Assembly (NCBI GenBank): GCA_902806565.1
Contig: CADCXA010000031.1
Coordinates: 992,001 to 1,056,000, forward strand
Reading direction: 5' to 3'
Length of the DNA: 64,000 nucleotides
Origin: Hypoxylon rubiginosum
Taxonomy: Eukaryota > Ascomycota > Sordariomycetes > Xylariales > Hypoxylaceae
In this document: in pieces, positions 21,174 through 33,295 of the stretch
Layout: each line of letters opens with the position of its first letter
How positions within the stretch are numbered: the stretch's first letter is position 1
Made by a program: the position numbers and the translations under genes
The notes under the pieces: generated by a model
Databases searched by the model: none
Seen by the model: only the letters and a program-made list of their open reading frames with translations
What the model was told of the DNA's origin: nothing

Positions 21174-22270
21174 GACAGAGAAGGGATATGTGTGAAGGAA
21201 ATTACAAACGCGGTTGGCTGTTTTAATCTTTTTTACTCGGTTTCTTTTTTGTTTGAAATTATCTCTTCTCCTTTTTTCTTTTAATCCATCATACCTACTC
21301 TCTGTAGGCAAGACACACTTCATTACATGTACAACGCATATAGAGAGAGATATGTATGGACGGCGTTGATTTCGTAGGCTTGGCAGATTTATAATAGACG
21401 CATTATTATACAATTTAGTTGCTTTGATAAATGCCATCTTACACTTCTGAAGTTGTGCGTTACAGAAACGAGGGCTGCACCGCCCTTGGACGGTGCCTCA
21501 CGTGGCCTATTTTTAATGCTCCTGAATGTCTTCCTCCAGCTCTTCGGAGTGATCGTTCCTATCATGATTCTCTTCAATTTCCTCATCTTTGCTCGAAGCC
21601 TTCTTCATTATATGCCGTACAACCACAGCACGCTCAATTGCCAAGGCATTCCAAATCATCCGGGTCGGGAAGGTGACGTGTAGATTTCCTCAGTCTAATC
21701 GCTTGAGGCTCAAAAGCCGAACAGAGATTCGCTAGGAGGTACTTATAGTTGGTGCATCGAAGCCTACCCGACGATAATTGGGTCTGGCCACCTGCTCGGT
21801 ACTTACCTAACAGGAATCATAATAGTGCATCCATGAGGTTGAGGAAGCGAAAGACTAGGTACCTAGTTAGTGTAGATGAGCCTCTTTGCCATCGTTCAGG
21901 GCGAGACTTTGCTGCAGCTTCCCAGTACATTATTACCTCATATAAATTGTCAAATTCTTGATCAATCATACTTATCAGCAAACAAAGCACAGGGTCTTAT
22001 CTTCATGGTAAAAAGGGGCTGTACGATTACATGCATGCAAGGGCGAATCAAGTTCATATCAAGTCCGCACCGCCTACCAGTTCATTTTCTAACCTCTGGT
22101 AGCCGTTGACTACCACGTCACCGCTGAAATCAATCCGACAGGCGGTATTCCAGCCTGTCAGATCCAACCTTAGGTAGCTACCCGACCCCTTTTCCTGCAC
22201 TCGCGCACCTTAGCCAGGCGAATTCCACGCAGATTTGTACCTCTGGTATGGTATCTCCTCAAGTCTCAAC
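21174..22270. other. Intergenic region
   Basis: The 3' flank of the glutaminase gene is T-rich (21220-21290). A TAGGTACCTA word lies near 21858. Frames at 21431-21683 and 21749-22109 have no recognisable family. No gene is called. Confidence 0.5.
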
Positions 22271-23782
22271 ATGCTCGAAATGAATGCGTTCGTAGCCTCT
22301 CTACTCTAGCCATACGTTCTTGTAAGTGGTGTGGTATTTGTTTCAACCGTCGTCTTTTACCGGTTGTTCCTCCACCCGCTAGCAAACTTCCCAGGGCCAA
22401 AGCTTGCAGCTGCGACACGGGGTTTCGAAGCATATTACGACGTAGTGTGTAAGGGTCAATACACATTCAAGATCGCTGAATTGCATAGGAAATATGGCAT
22501 ATTCCAATTCCGTTGCCTTCGGCCATCTTGATATCATCTAACTATTTCGTACGTAGGCCCCATTGTGCGTATTAGTCCGGTTGAGCTTCACGTCAGCGAC
22601 CCTGAGTTCTACGAAACAATATACACCCGCGAAGGGCGATGGGACAAATATGCTTGGACGTACAATGCATTCGGCGCCCCGCTCTCGACCATCTGCGCCA
22701 TTGATCATAACGTGCACAAACGCAGAGATAGCAGCCATCTTCCAGAACTCGGGAAGTATTTGGCGCACAACTAAACATCTGCGTTGGTATGGTCCGCTTA
22801 TGAAATCCTTACCCATGTGGCTAATGCAGAGGACGGCTGACGAGGGCGTCAAAAACCATATTGGCTTTCTCATGGTGAGAAACCAATTCAAATACGTTGA
22901 CGCCTTCTTATCCGACACATTAGCAGGACATGGTAGCCGTATGCTCAGAAATACACTCTGCATCCATGGCTGGAACACTGGACCCAGACGCTCCCCAAAC
23001 AATGGTCCACGAGATTCTCGACTCTGACCTACCCGACGAAGAAAAGAGCTTCAAGCGCATATTCGACGAAGTGGGTACTATAACTGGTGCCGCTTTCGAG
23101 ACGACAGCCCACAGCATCCGCTTGACACTTTACCATATTTACCATAATGCTGAAGTTCTTCGTCGGCTAAGAGCTGAACTTACTGCCGCGCCACCGGCCG
23201 GACAGAAATCTAACTTGGTTCTCTCCAGAATATAACAGTTGCCTTACTTGACTGCAGTCGTGATGGAGGGCTTAAGGCTCAGCCCGGGCACCGCCACAAG
23301 GGCAACGCGAGTGGCCCCCGACCGTGACCTGTCATTCAGGGGGCGGCGGATTCCCGCAGGGACGCCTATAGGAATGACTACGTACTTGATGCACCGCGAT
23401 CCGCATGTATATCCAAATCCCGACTAATTCCAGCCCCAGAGATGGTTGGACTCGCAGGATCGGTGGAAGTTGGATAAGTTCTACGCCCCACTGTCGAAGG
23501 GGCCGAGAAACTGTCTTGGGATGCAGCAAGCGAAATTCGTGATTTCCTTCCTACCTACTATCAAAAATATATTCAAGACATGATTATAATTACTAACTTG
23601 TTATGCGTGCCAGTCTGGCGTGGGCAGAGTTGTATATGACCGTCGCTGCAATTGTTGAGCGTTTCGATCTTGTCTTTGACAGTTCGGCTGCTGATGATCT
23701 TACCTGTACACACGATCGATTTCTTATTGGAACTTCAGCCAGAAACGGACTTCCAGTGACCGTTCGAAGAGTCAGAGGCTAG
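22271..23782 (+). pseudogene. Cytochrome P450 pseudogene (trichodiene-oxygenase-like)
   Basis: Fragments of one fungal P450 lie in order on the plus strand. They are an N-terminal membrane and proline hinge ([19 protein letters not shown]), a region with KYAWTYNAFGAPLSTICAID, an I-helix region (GAAFETTAHSIRLTLYHIYH), an ExxR motif (EGLRLSPG), and the heme region (KGPRNCLGM) with a C-terminal LAWAELYM block. Visible breaks are an in-frame TAG at 22307-22309 within the first exon, a frameshift near 22725, further frame changes between 22780 and 22990, a stop after VLSRI near 23233 and a stop after PNPD near 23425. The Phe that usually opens the heme motif is replaced by Leu. Two would-be introns start with GC rather than GT. 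The gene cannot make a working enzyme. Similarity to trichodiene-oxygenase-like P450s is recalled, not searched. Confidence 0.85.
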
Positions 23783-24129
23783 TCTACTAAGGTGAAATAT
23801 TTCGTGTCATGTAAAGAGTTGAGCTGGGTGCACTTCCAGAGGGCTACAGGGCACGATTGTGTGTGATTACCCACCTACCTAATGTAAAGAATATCCGACG
23901 AAGTGACTAATTTTCCGTGTCGTATGCTTGATTCACACTCAAAAGCATATGTCGGGTCTTTTATGGGGATGAAAAGCTGCCTGCTACATATTAGAACACT
24001 CAATAGAAACTACTGCCCGATGCGGACATCCATAACGCTTTCGTAGCTCTCAGGATTATATTTGTTATCAAGTAAGAAAACCTTACAGGCTTGGGGGCGG
24101 TTGTATGCCTGAATTTTATCCAGACGTAC
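23783..24129. other. Intergenic, between pseudogene and sugar porter
   Basis: This is short convergent flanking DNA. No gene or repeat is seen. Confidence 0.5.
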
Positions 24130-25913
24130 CTACCTATTAGGCAGATTCTCCACGTGAATCATACTCGCATCCTTTTCGTGAATGACTGCCGCAGCTACGG
24201 CTTCCGTGTTGGCGCAGACGTAACCCTTGAATTTTCTCGCCGGGATCTTGGCCTCAAACATTTCATGAATCTCCTCCAATGTTCGGTCACGTGTCTCCGG
24301 TATGAAAAGCCAGGTGAAGATAAAGACTATCACATTAGATCCGAACCAAATGTATCTGTCACGTTAGGCCGTCAGCGAGATATCATCGACGGGAATAGCT
24401 TTACAAACCCGTATTTAGCATTCCATCCTAAACTGGCCGGGTTTATAAAATAAGGGGCAGTGAAGACGCCCAGCCAGTTTCCGAGGAAATTCAACGCGGT
24501 ACTCAGGCCGTATGTGTGAGCTCGAAGATGATTATTCGGCAGTTCGCCTCCCAAGAGCCAAGCATAGGGTGCTTTGGATGTTAGCTAGGTCCTAGGCCTC
24601 TCAGTTACATGGGAGAATGTGTCAATATCTTACCGTAGGCTGTATAAAAGAAGGTAAAGAGAGAGATAAAAGCGATAACCACCTTTGCGGCGGCAACAGT
24701 TCCCGGAGCTGCAGTCCATGCGATGGCAAATGAGAGTTGACACAAGCCACAAGCACCAACGCCAATAAGCAAGATAACGCGACGACCAACATAGCGAACA
24801 ATGAAGAACGACGTGATCACACCTATTAAACCCATGCAGGTGATCATAGCAGAGTATGCGAACGCTTCCGTTACTCCAGCCACAGTAAGAAAATAAGTTC
24901 CGTAGATATTAACCCACGAAGAACCTGTCACGGAGGGTCAGCGCGATGCCATTGTATTTGGTCAAGAACTACTAACCGTTGGCACAGTGGAAGCAAATGG
25001 CAGCTATGGAAAGCAGTGACCGGCGTCGGTTTGTGCCTTTCCACATCTCAACCCACAGATGCTTCCCTCCAAGTTGTTCTTTCTGTTCTGCAGTGGAAAG
25101 GCGAATTTCATTAAATTCTGCTTGAAACTCGGCCTCCTTGATGTTAGCATTACGGAGTCTCCGAAGCGCCAACTCCGATAAATCTTCCTTTCCTTGTGTC
25201 ATGAGCCATCTGGGGCTCTCCGGAAAGAAGAAAAGAGCGACTGTCTGGATTGTAGGCGCAACGAAGAAAACAGCAAGCGGGATTCGATATGCTTCCTTGC
25301 CGAGCATGTTATGTGTTCCATAGTCTACAGCAGCCCCGATAATTGAACCAATGGATAGCTGACTCTGATACACGGCGAAGACCACGCCTCGGAGATGAGC
25401 AGGTGCCACTTCGTTGATATAAACTTGTGCGAAGGTAAGAAACCAGCCGACCGAAATCCCTACACGCCTGTTAGCTATGTGAACTGTGATCATTATTATC
25501 AACTGGGACTTACCAAGAATGAAGCGAGCAAAGTAAAGCGCACCGAGATTAGTGGTGCCAATCATAATTGCCGTTGCGATTAAGTTCAAGAAAGACGCCG
25601 ACCATAGCCCGTGCCGTCGCCCGAACTTGGAACTGAATGGCCCAACTAAAAGCGAGCCCACGAATGTCCCGATGGTCATCAGCGAGGAAATCAGTTGTTG
25701 AACAGTTGGATCTATGGCCCATTTGTTAGATGTGTGGTCGTAATACCCAAAGACCTTCAGGAATCCAGGCATGGCCATAAAGCCTCCGACGAGAGCATAA
25801 TCGAGGCCATATTGGAAGCTCGAGATCGTCACGATACAACATATCGCGATACACTTCTTGTGACTCCGAATATCGAGTTGCAGGGGATTCGCTGATATGA
25901 CGGCCCCGACCAT
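24130..25913 (-). CDS. MFS sugar transporter (sugar porter family)
   Basis: Five exons on the minus strand (25514-25913, 24977-25459, 24634-24924, 24409-24571, 24130-24355) join in frame to 520 residues. The introns are 52-62 nt. The ATG is at 25913. Sugar porter landmarks are present: QYGLDYALVGGFMAMPGF in helix 1, KFGRRHGL after helix 2, the PESPRWLM motif at the end of the N-half, RYVGRR in the C-half, YAPYAWLLGGELP, and the terminal PETRDRTLEEIHEMFE motif. Twelve hydrophobic segments are expected. It is a plasma-membrane proton symporter of the kind that takes up hexoses, maltose or related glycosides; the exact substrate cannot be read. It is divergent from the dioxygenase gene across 527 bp, so the two could be co-regulated. 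Confidence 0.92.
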
Positions 25914-26440
25914 AGTTGCGGTATTGTTCTTATTGATAACACTGCCGATCGAACATGAGTCTCTCCGTCAATGTTGATAGGGGGGCGGCGGTCGCTTCAA
26001 GAACCCCGAATGCCAGCACGGAGTGAGGTTAGCTTGACAGGGTAGTCCTGCGTAAACTTGATATCCCGTATCGAAGAATTCACCTGACAACATCACTCAG
26101 CGTACTAACGAAAATCAGTCCCCGCTTCCTAACCCAACTTCTCCAGATTCACATTGCCGATGCCCTAAATCGAAATAGCCGCTTGGCTCTCCCCGCTTCC
26201 CCAGACGGCAGAGGGTTGGAATATAGATGGAGACAGTAGATTGGAGTAGTTGGGGGTTATCAAGGATTCATTGGACGGCAAGCAATAATCATTAACCTCG
26301 CTAATATAAGTGGTTGGTTCCTTTATACACTCAGCCGAGAAACCGAACCTACATATCTTTGTGAGCTACCAGCTACTCTCTCCGTAGCATTTAGAAAGCT
26401 CAATCACATAGTCGGTTATATTACATTCTGTACCTACAAC
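25914..26440. promoter_or_regulatory. Divergent promoter between sugar porter and dioxygenase
   Basis: These 527 bp separate two start codons pointing outward. TTTATACACTC near 26320 may be a TATA region for the dioxygenase. No ORF is credible. Confidence 0.4.
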
Positions 26441-27746
26441 ATGGGATCCATCCCTATGAACACGCTCATTCGTGAGCCCCTGAGAGCGGGAAAGTCAATC
26501 AATCATCTCGAATATGTCGACGTCACCCCGATTATCGGGCGGGAGTATCCCACCGCGAAACTAAAGGACATGCTAGAAGCTCTCAATGCAGATGAGCAGT
26601 TGCGAGATCTTGCCATCACCATCTGTGAGCGCGGCGTGGTCTTCTTCCGCGCCCCTCAAGATGACCTCTCTGTCGAGGAGCAGAAGTACATCACCGACAT
26701 GCTTGGCAAGTTAACCGGGCGCCCTCCGGAGAATGGTCTACACGTACACCCATTGTACAATGACCCCAACAATATCCCCATGGCGGATGGCACCACAGAT
26801 AAGAATATGCAAGTCGAATAAAGAATAGTATTAAGTACCTATATAGGATAGGGGCTGACGAATCCAAGCTACGTGATCAACTCCGAAGCAGCCAAGAAGC
26901 TATACGCCACGATGAAGAACCGTCCCGGTGCCGCGAGCGAGCCCCGCGATCTAGGTCGGGAGTGGCATAGCGACAGTACGTCCCCAAAGGATCACGTATT
27001 GTTATACCTACCTATGTACCTACCTACCTATGTGATTACTGACCGATGATTTATCTAGGCCTGTTCGAGAACTGCCCGTCCGACTTCTCCTTCCTGCGGA
27101 TGGAGTCGACGCCGCCGGCCGGCGGCGACACGCTGTGGGTGTCGGGGTACGAGCTGTACGACCGGGTGTCGCCGCCGTTCCGGAAGTTCCTCGAGACGCT
27201 GACGGCCACGTGCGCGCAGCCCGTGTTCCGGTCCGCGTGCGAGGCCGGCGGCTACGACGTCATGTCGCCGCGCGGGTCGCCCCTCAACGTCGGCTACGAG
27301 TTTGAGCCCTCGCACCCGGTCATCCGCACCCACCCCGTCACGGGGTGGAAGTCGCTCTTCGCCGGCGTGGGGTTGCATGTTAGCCGCATCGATGGTGTTT
27401 ACTCCTTTGAGGACGCGCTTATTCGTGATTACGTCTTGCGCCTGATCACGCGCAACCATGATTGTATTGCGCGCATGCATTGGACCAGGGGTGCGTGTGC
27501 CATCTGGAGTAATGTCTGCACGCTGCATGCTGCTACGGTCAGTACTATTTTACATATTATCGTCTCTTAATACTGTTGGGCTTGTTACTTGATCCACTTC
27601 AATGCTAACTTGGGTCGAAATAGCCCGACACACATCTTGTGGAAGGTATTAGAACAGGCGTGCGAGCTTCAGGTATCGGTGAGGTGCCATATTTAGATCC
27701 AGCGAGCACAGGGCGAAGGGAGGCGTTAGGTATGCCGCAATTCTAA
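26441..27746 (+). CDS. TauD/TfdA-like 2-oxoglutarate-dependent dioxygenase
   Basis: Four exons (26441-26808, 26869-26975, 27059-27537, 27624-27746) join in frame to 358 residues. Intron 1 has a GC donor (GCAAGT) with a GGCTGACG branch site; only this choice gives DKNIYVINSEAAKKLY. The family uses Fe(II) and 2-oxoglutarate to hydroxylate small substrates such as taurine and other sulfonates. The iron site is visible as HSD (His156, Asp158 in GREWHSDS) and a distal His315 in SNVCTLHAAT. An Arg-rich segment (GIRTGVR) is the likely 2-oxoglutarate contact. No signal peptide is seen, so it is cytosolic. The third exon is GC-rich, with GGDTLWVSGYELY. The exact substrate is unknown; sulfonate, aryloxy or another acid is possible. 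Confidence 0.9.
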
Positions 27747-28189
27747 ATCGCTTTGGCCTATCTAGGATAGTCTGGGGTGTTTGGTAGCAACATTCCTCTA
27801 TTAGCATGATGTCTAGGTTAGAGTAATAGACAGCAAAGGAACGCTAAGATGACATAGGGGATATAATGAGATGGTGAGCGGAAAGTGTCTTGAGAAATAT
27901 CAATGACTGGTGACTATTATTACTCGAGCATCAGAAATTGGTAGAGGCGTCGTTACATTTCAGGGGCTGTGTTTGCCCTTTTCCTAATGCAAAGCCTTCC
28001 TCACGCTATGCACATATCAAAATGACGCGAGTGACAGTAGCATGTACCAATGTCAAAATTATCAATAAATTTCAGAGCAGAGCTTTTTACGATTCTGTAG
28101 AAAGAGAAAATTTCAACTCGCTAGGCATCAAGTGGGTATAGGCTAGTAACGCAACGCATCGCGATTATAAGGCACTCCCATTCCTACCC
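27747..28189. other. Convergent intergenic region
   Basis: This is the 3' flank of two converging genes. A short ORF at 27938-28141 has no family resemblance. Nothing else is seen. Confidence 0.5.
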
Positions 28190-29832
28190 CTACTTCGAGG
28201 CCGGTCCAAACCAGCGTTCCAGGACAGCCTTAGCCGCATCAACATCAGGCTTTTCCTCGGCCACCCAAGCAACAAACCCGTCAGGACGAATCACCAAGGC
28301 GCGAATACCCAGCTGTTCCTTTGCCCCGACGCCCACGTAATCGACCTTGCCCTCGTACGCGCCGGCGAGCTTCTTGAGCGCCGCGTCGTCCTCGAACGAG
28401 ACGAACAGGCCTCGCCCGCCCAGGAACTTGACGCCGAGCTTCGTCCCGTCGTCGAGCTCGAAGTCCGGGGCGCTGCACCCGACGAGCGGGTGCGCGTCGC
28501 CGAGGTCGTAGCGCAGCGACAAGCCCCACACGCGGTCGATGACCAGGTTCGTGCCGTCGGCCGTGCTGAGCAGGTCCTGCACGAGGTTGCGGATGGCGGA
28601 GCCGAAGCGGTCGGGCCGCATCGTCGTGACCTGCGCGCGCGTCCACTCGAGCACCCAGGCGCCGAGCGGGTGCCGCTCCTTCTCGTACGTGTCGAGGAGC
28701 GCGAGGTCCGCCGCGGCATCACCAGCAGATCGGGAGGCGTGGATCGTCGCGGCTAGCTTCCAGCCCATGTTCATGGCGTCGCCCAGCCCCAGGTTCAGGC
28801 CCTGCGCGCCCAGCGGCGAGTGGATGTGCGCGGCGTCGCCGGCCAGCAGGACGCGCCCCTTGCGGTACGTCGTGGCCTGCTTGGACCGGTCGGTAAAGGA
28901 GGAGGCGTGGTGCAGCTTCGAGATGCCGACGTCGGTGCCGGTCACGCGGGCCAGGACGGCCTGGAGGTGCTCCCGCGTGGGCTCCTTGGCGCGGTCGAAG
29001 GCGGCGTCCTCGAAGTCCACGAGGAAGAAGTTCTTGTCGTGCCCCACGATGTGCATGCCGCCGTTGCCGAAGTTGAAGCCCGGCTTCAGCTTCTCGGGGT
29101 CGTCCAGGTCCGCCGTGAAGGCGTAGCCGGTGAACTCGGGCTCCGTCCCGACGAAGTCGAAGCCCGCGGCGCGGCGGACCGTGCTGCGTCCGCCGTCGCA
29201 GCCTACGAGCCACTTGGTGCGGAAAGTTCGGCTTCCTGCTTGCACCTTGACTTCGTCGTCGTCCTGTGTGACGTTGGCGACGCCTGTGCCCCTGAGGATC
29301 GTCACGCCTAGGCTCTCGGCGCGCTCCGTGAGTGATTTCTCGATGCGTTCCATGTAGGAGGGGCCAGGAATTAGGGTCGGTCCTGGGAGGCGGTACTTGT
29401 GGCGGGACATGTCAAGCTTGTTGGCGTTCAGGAGAACTGTGAAAGGATTTAGCAATTACTTGTTTCCGGACATGTGTCGGAGTGTTAGAGCGCCCGCTCG
29501 TAACCGAACTCGGTTCTTAGGCACGAAAAAAAAATAGGCTACATACTGCCGGCAAAATGGCCTCCAAACTGGAACCCGGGCTTCTGCTGGAACCACTTGG
29601 GTCGCTTGTCGTCGACGTCGACGACCTTCTCTAGCAGTCCGCGGCGGTAGAAGGCATCGAGGGACACCGTGTTCAAGCCGCGCATACCCAGCGCCTTCTC
29701 TTTCCAGGGCGACTCAAGTTGGGCGTCGCGCTCTATCATGATGACGGAGACATTAGCCAGGGCCAGCTCGCACGCTAGGAATAGCCCGATGGGTCCAGCC
29801 CCGGCAATGATAACATCGTGTACTCTGCTCAT
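28190..29832 (-). CDS. FAD-dependent aromatic-ring monooxygenase (class A hydroxylase)
   Basis: Exon 1 is 29547-29832 and exon 2 is 28190-29436. A 110-nt intron (GTATGT donor) joins GGHFAG to ILLNANKLD, giving 510 residues. The FAD fold is visible from the start: GAGPIG at 11-16, the DG motif (CDGGRSTVRRAAG), and the GD motif (GRVLLAGDAAHIHSPLGAQG) followed by LNLGLGDAMNMGWKLA. The C-terminal 120 residues look like the thioredoxin-like domain of phenol hydroxylase and PcpB relatives (DGFVAWV near the end). Such enzymes use NAD(P)H and oxygen to hydroxylate phenolic or polyketide-derived rings in the cytosol. Exon 2 is GC-rich at third positions. Context (dioxygenase, transporter, dead P450) suggests catabolic or secondary metabolism, by inference. 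Confidence 0.92.
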
Positions 29833-30847
29833 TATGGTGTAAAGAAGAGTTGGATGGGATATGATAGGATGTAATAGGATGTGATATGGTGCTGCCTGAA
29901 GACTCCAACGTACTAACTAGCTTGGCGAAGCTCACAATATTTATGTTCGAAGAGGAGAAGTCCTACGTTACGGCTAGCCCCTGAATCGTCTCGCAAGCTT
30001 GGTATACCGCTTCATCAAAGCATGGTGGAGTGTCGCACTACAGCTCTCCGAAAGGGGAGTCACACACTAGCGTAACGAGATGCACGATATTGGTAGTCAT
30101 TGCAGGCCCGCGGGCGAGGGTCAGGGTACAATCATGGCAACCTAGATTCAGCTGTGACTCACGTTCCATTGCATGACGAGGCCCCCTATGACAGCGAATT
30201 ATCATAGTCTTCAGCAAGGCAGGACTATACGCACTGACTTACCTCATATTCGGTTGACGGTCCCGGCTCTTGTCACCGGTACCGAACGAAATCTCGGCCC
30301 CGAACCGCAGATGTGGGGCATTTCGGACTATTGGACTATTCGTGAGTTCCGAGTCACGGTCCAAGTGATACCTATGGATATGGATATGTGTACTTCGTAG
30401 GCCCGGCCAGAACTAATAAAAGCGGGCATGTCGGCAATACCACGGGTTTGAAATCTGTCCTTTATGGTGCATCACTTGGAGATACCTTCTCGACTCAAGT
30501 ACGAGAGTTGATGGACATTTCCTGAGAGATGGGTTCCTCATAGTTTAATGACTTATGGTCCGAGAAAACTCGGACAAAACATCGAATATCCTAGGTTTTC
30601 GCACGCAAATTTACTGCAGATAAGAGAGCGAAGAAATTGTGCATCTGTTGTGTAACATGAGCTCTCAATTTATAAAGTTACAGGTCAGAATCTTTCACGA
30701 TTGGAATAGAGGCCCCGAAGTTCTCTCTCCCCGAGACCGTCTTCTCCGAGGCCGTCCTCCCCTAAAGCCGACTCTCTTTGGGACTCTCTTTCAGTGAAGT
30801 TCTCTTCTCATCTCCTGGACCAAGAAGCATGTCGTGCCGTTGCTAAT
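29833..30847. other. Intergenic region
   Basis: This is the upstream flank of the hydroxylase and the 3' flank of the peptidase. Apart from short frames without family resemblance (30173-30400), nothing is seen. Confidence 0.5.
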
Positions 30848-31844
30848 TTACTCGCGAGAAAGGAAATCACCACAAAGCTGCATAAATCGCTCTCGATCTT
30901 CCCAGAGCGAAGTATGGCTCGAGTTTTCAAGAGTTACCCACTTGACTCTGTTTATCGTCCTAAACCAAGGTTCGACCACAAAATCCATTACTTCGTCGTA
31001 TTTGCCATTAAGAAGCAATGTTTCCACCTGTATCTTTTGCGCGTCTTTCCAACCTTCCCAGTCCTTGAGAGTGCCAACGGTGGCGAATTCTGAGTGACCT
31101 TGCCTATGTAAAGACATGTATAAGTAGTCTGAGAGTACGAAAGAGGGAAACAAAACAGGGACGAGCTTACATGGTAGAGTATACAGTCGGGTCATCATTG
31201 AGGTTCTTGAAAGTACGCCGAATTGGTTCAGGCAAAGGGTCCAATCGACAGACATATCGTTTGATAAAAACCGCAGAAGCCTCCTTGAATTCTGGGCTAT
31301 CGTGGTCGCCGCGTCGGTCGCACTCTTCAAGAGTCTGACGGATATCTGCTGGCAGCTCCGCGAGCCGGTACTTACACGCCTGCTTGTAGAGAGGCATGCT
31401 AGCGGGCGAGCCCGACAAGACCAATCTTCTTAGTCCAAGCGGACGTCGGGCGGCGTACGAGCCTGCTAGCATGCCGCCCCAGCTTTGACCGAGAAGATGG
31501 AACCCCTTTGAGCGTAGACCAAGGTGGTCGACGAGGTTGTCAAGCTCCTGGATGAAGAGGTCGAATGTCCAGAATGATTCATCGCCTGCCTTTTCTCGAA
31601 GGTGGGTGGAACGGCCACACCCAATCTGATCATACAGTATGATGGGGATCTTGCGGGTCTCATATATGTCGCTCAAAGACGCCAGATAGTCGTGGCCAGC
31701 ACCCGGACCGCCATGGAGCGCAATGATCGGTGGCACGCTGGGTTCTTCCAGGCTGCCGATGATCTTATACCATGTTTTGCATGGCTTTCCCGCGGCAGGA
31801 ACTCGGAAGTTTACCTCCCCTTCTAATGTTGGGTATGTTGTCAT
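30848..31844 (-). CDS. Proline iminopeptidase-type alpha/beta hydrolase
   Basis: Exon 1 is 31171-31844 and exon 2 is 30848-31103. The 67-nt intron (GTAAGC donor) joins TVYST to MQGHSEF in frame, giving 309 residues, the normal size. Peptidase S33 features are clear: HGGPG at 44-48 (oxyanion region typical of proline iminopeptidases), YDQIGCGRS, and the nucleophile elbow GQSWGG with Ser121. GKYDEV carries the likely catalytic Asp and NSSHTSLWED the His. The enzyme would remove N-terminal proline from peptides, or hydrolyse related amides or esters, in the cytosol. No signal peptide is present. In fungi such proteins also occur in biosynthetic loci, and this one lies beside an aromatic hydroxylase, but no specific role can be read. 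Confidence 0.92.
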
Positions 31845-33295
31845 CTCGGCACTGCTGGGCGACGAGTCTGAAATTAAAGCTGAGCGAGTAGTGAGATAGC
31901 GAGCAGTGAGATACTAGGAACAAGAAAGGAAAAACTAGTTGGAATTGAAGCAGGCATGTTATCTGAATTAGTAGATCCGTTTATGTGCTGACACTGGCCA
32001 TCTTCGTGCCTCTCTTCTACGTGAAGCTTGTACGAATGAGGAAATGGAGAGAACCAACACCTCAATCATGTCGGAGTTAAGGGTGGGTTTAATGCTCTTC
32101 ATTTTCTATCGATCTTAATGTTACGAGAGCGTAAGTGCATGCCGTCGCTGCTACATAGGGGATTCGGATATCGGAGCTAATACTTGCATTTTACCTCACC
32201 TACGGAGAAGAGAGTATGGTAACTCGGATTTATACAGCGATGTTAGAAAGTGAAGTTGTCTTAACGATCTGGCATACCGGCAATACTATGGTAAGGTTAA
32301 GTTGAAATGTGCAAAGGTAAGCCAACTGCCATGGAGACGACTGAATATAATCAGTTTCAGCATGATAGGCGCCTAGGAGCATTGCTTGTCGACATGAGTT
32401 GTGTTGTCGATCTTTTGTGTAAGGAAAGGGTGAAAATGCGGGATATCTCGATTACTAAGGAAACCCGGTATCGTTATCGGAAACTCCCTAAGGGCGATCA
32501 TTCGCGACGCGGTTTTTGCTTCTTGCAATTCTGGTTCAAGAGTCAACACAACACACATATATGTACCTCTCTTGGACTTTATATATGAGCTTACTTGAAC
32601 GGTCAATTTCCAACTAGACTATTTGCACTAAGGCATTCAGAAATGTGTTCGAGATAGCTAACTGCTGAATTCGATTCAATAACAGTATATATCTGGCTAA
32701 GCGTGCAGCAGGCTAGAAACGTACCGTTAAACCCCATACCAGTTGGAGTATTGATCCGGTTATGCTCATAACTTATACAGTCTAGCCAATACGCAGCCGA
32801 GTGCTTGCACAAATACGCGTTTATCCCATCTGAAGTGTTCGGGATGACGTCGTCTAGCTCCATTCAAGCCTTCTTATTGTAACCCAATTCGGACATGGGG
32901 CGGCATTTATCGCATATATCGAACGAAAATGTGGGGATGACCTGCACCTCAGTGAGCGACTTTTTGGAAAACTTCCAATAAGATGTGATCCGAAGCTCCG
33001 GCCTACCACTTACCACTTACCACCTACCACCACCACACCCGCCATAAGCTCGCGAATTTTTGCTTCTTCCTTCTTCCTCTCCCCGTCCCCTTTTTTCTCC
33101 CTCTTTCTTATTTTCCTCCCGGGGCGCGTCTAGTCATCTAATGGCGATCGATCCAATGTCTTGAGAAGTATCCGTTACCCGCCCTGCATATATATATATC
33201 CGACGTATCCGTCCGGTCTTTGCCCTTTGAGAAAAAAAACATAAGACGACGAAACCCCGCGCGACCAACATTCCGCCCGCCCTGGAATAGCCACC
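31845..33295. other. Intergenic region
   Basis: These 1.45 kb hold the promoters of the peptidase and the DUF2434 gene. Positions 33005-33030 carry TACCACTTACCACC-like repeats and 33055-33120 is pyrimidine-rich, typical of fungal core promoters. No gene is seen. Confidence 0.5.

Noticed and set aside
20340..21437. Long antisense and +1 frames within the glutaminase gene (126-236 codons)
   Set aside because: Arg/Pro/Ala-rich shadows caused by high GC3 of the real gene. The same applies to frames at 28281-29311, 36166-36954, 43690-44868 and 63241-63939.
22271..23782. P450 region as a working multi-exon gene
   Set aside because: In-frame stops and frameshifts inside conserved blocks cannot be removed with plausible introns.
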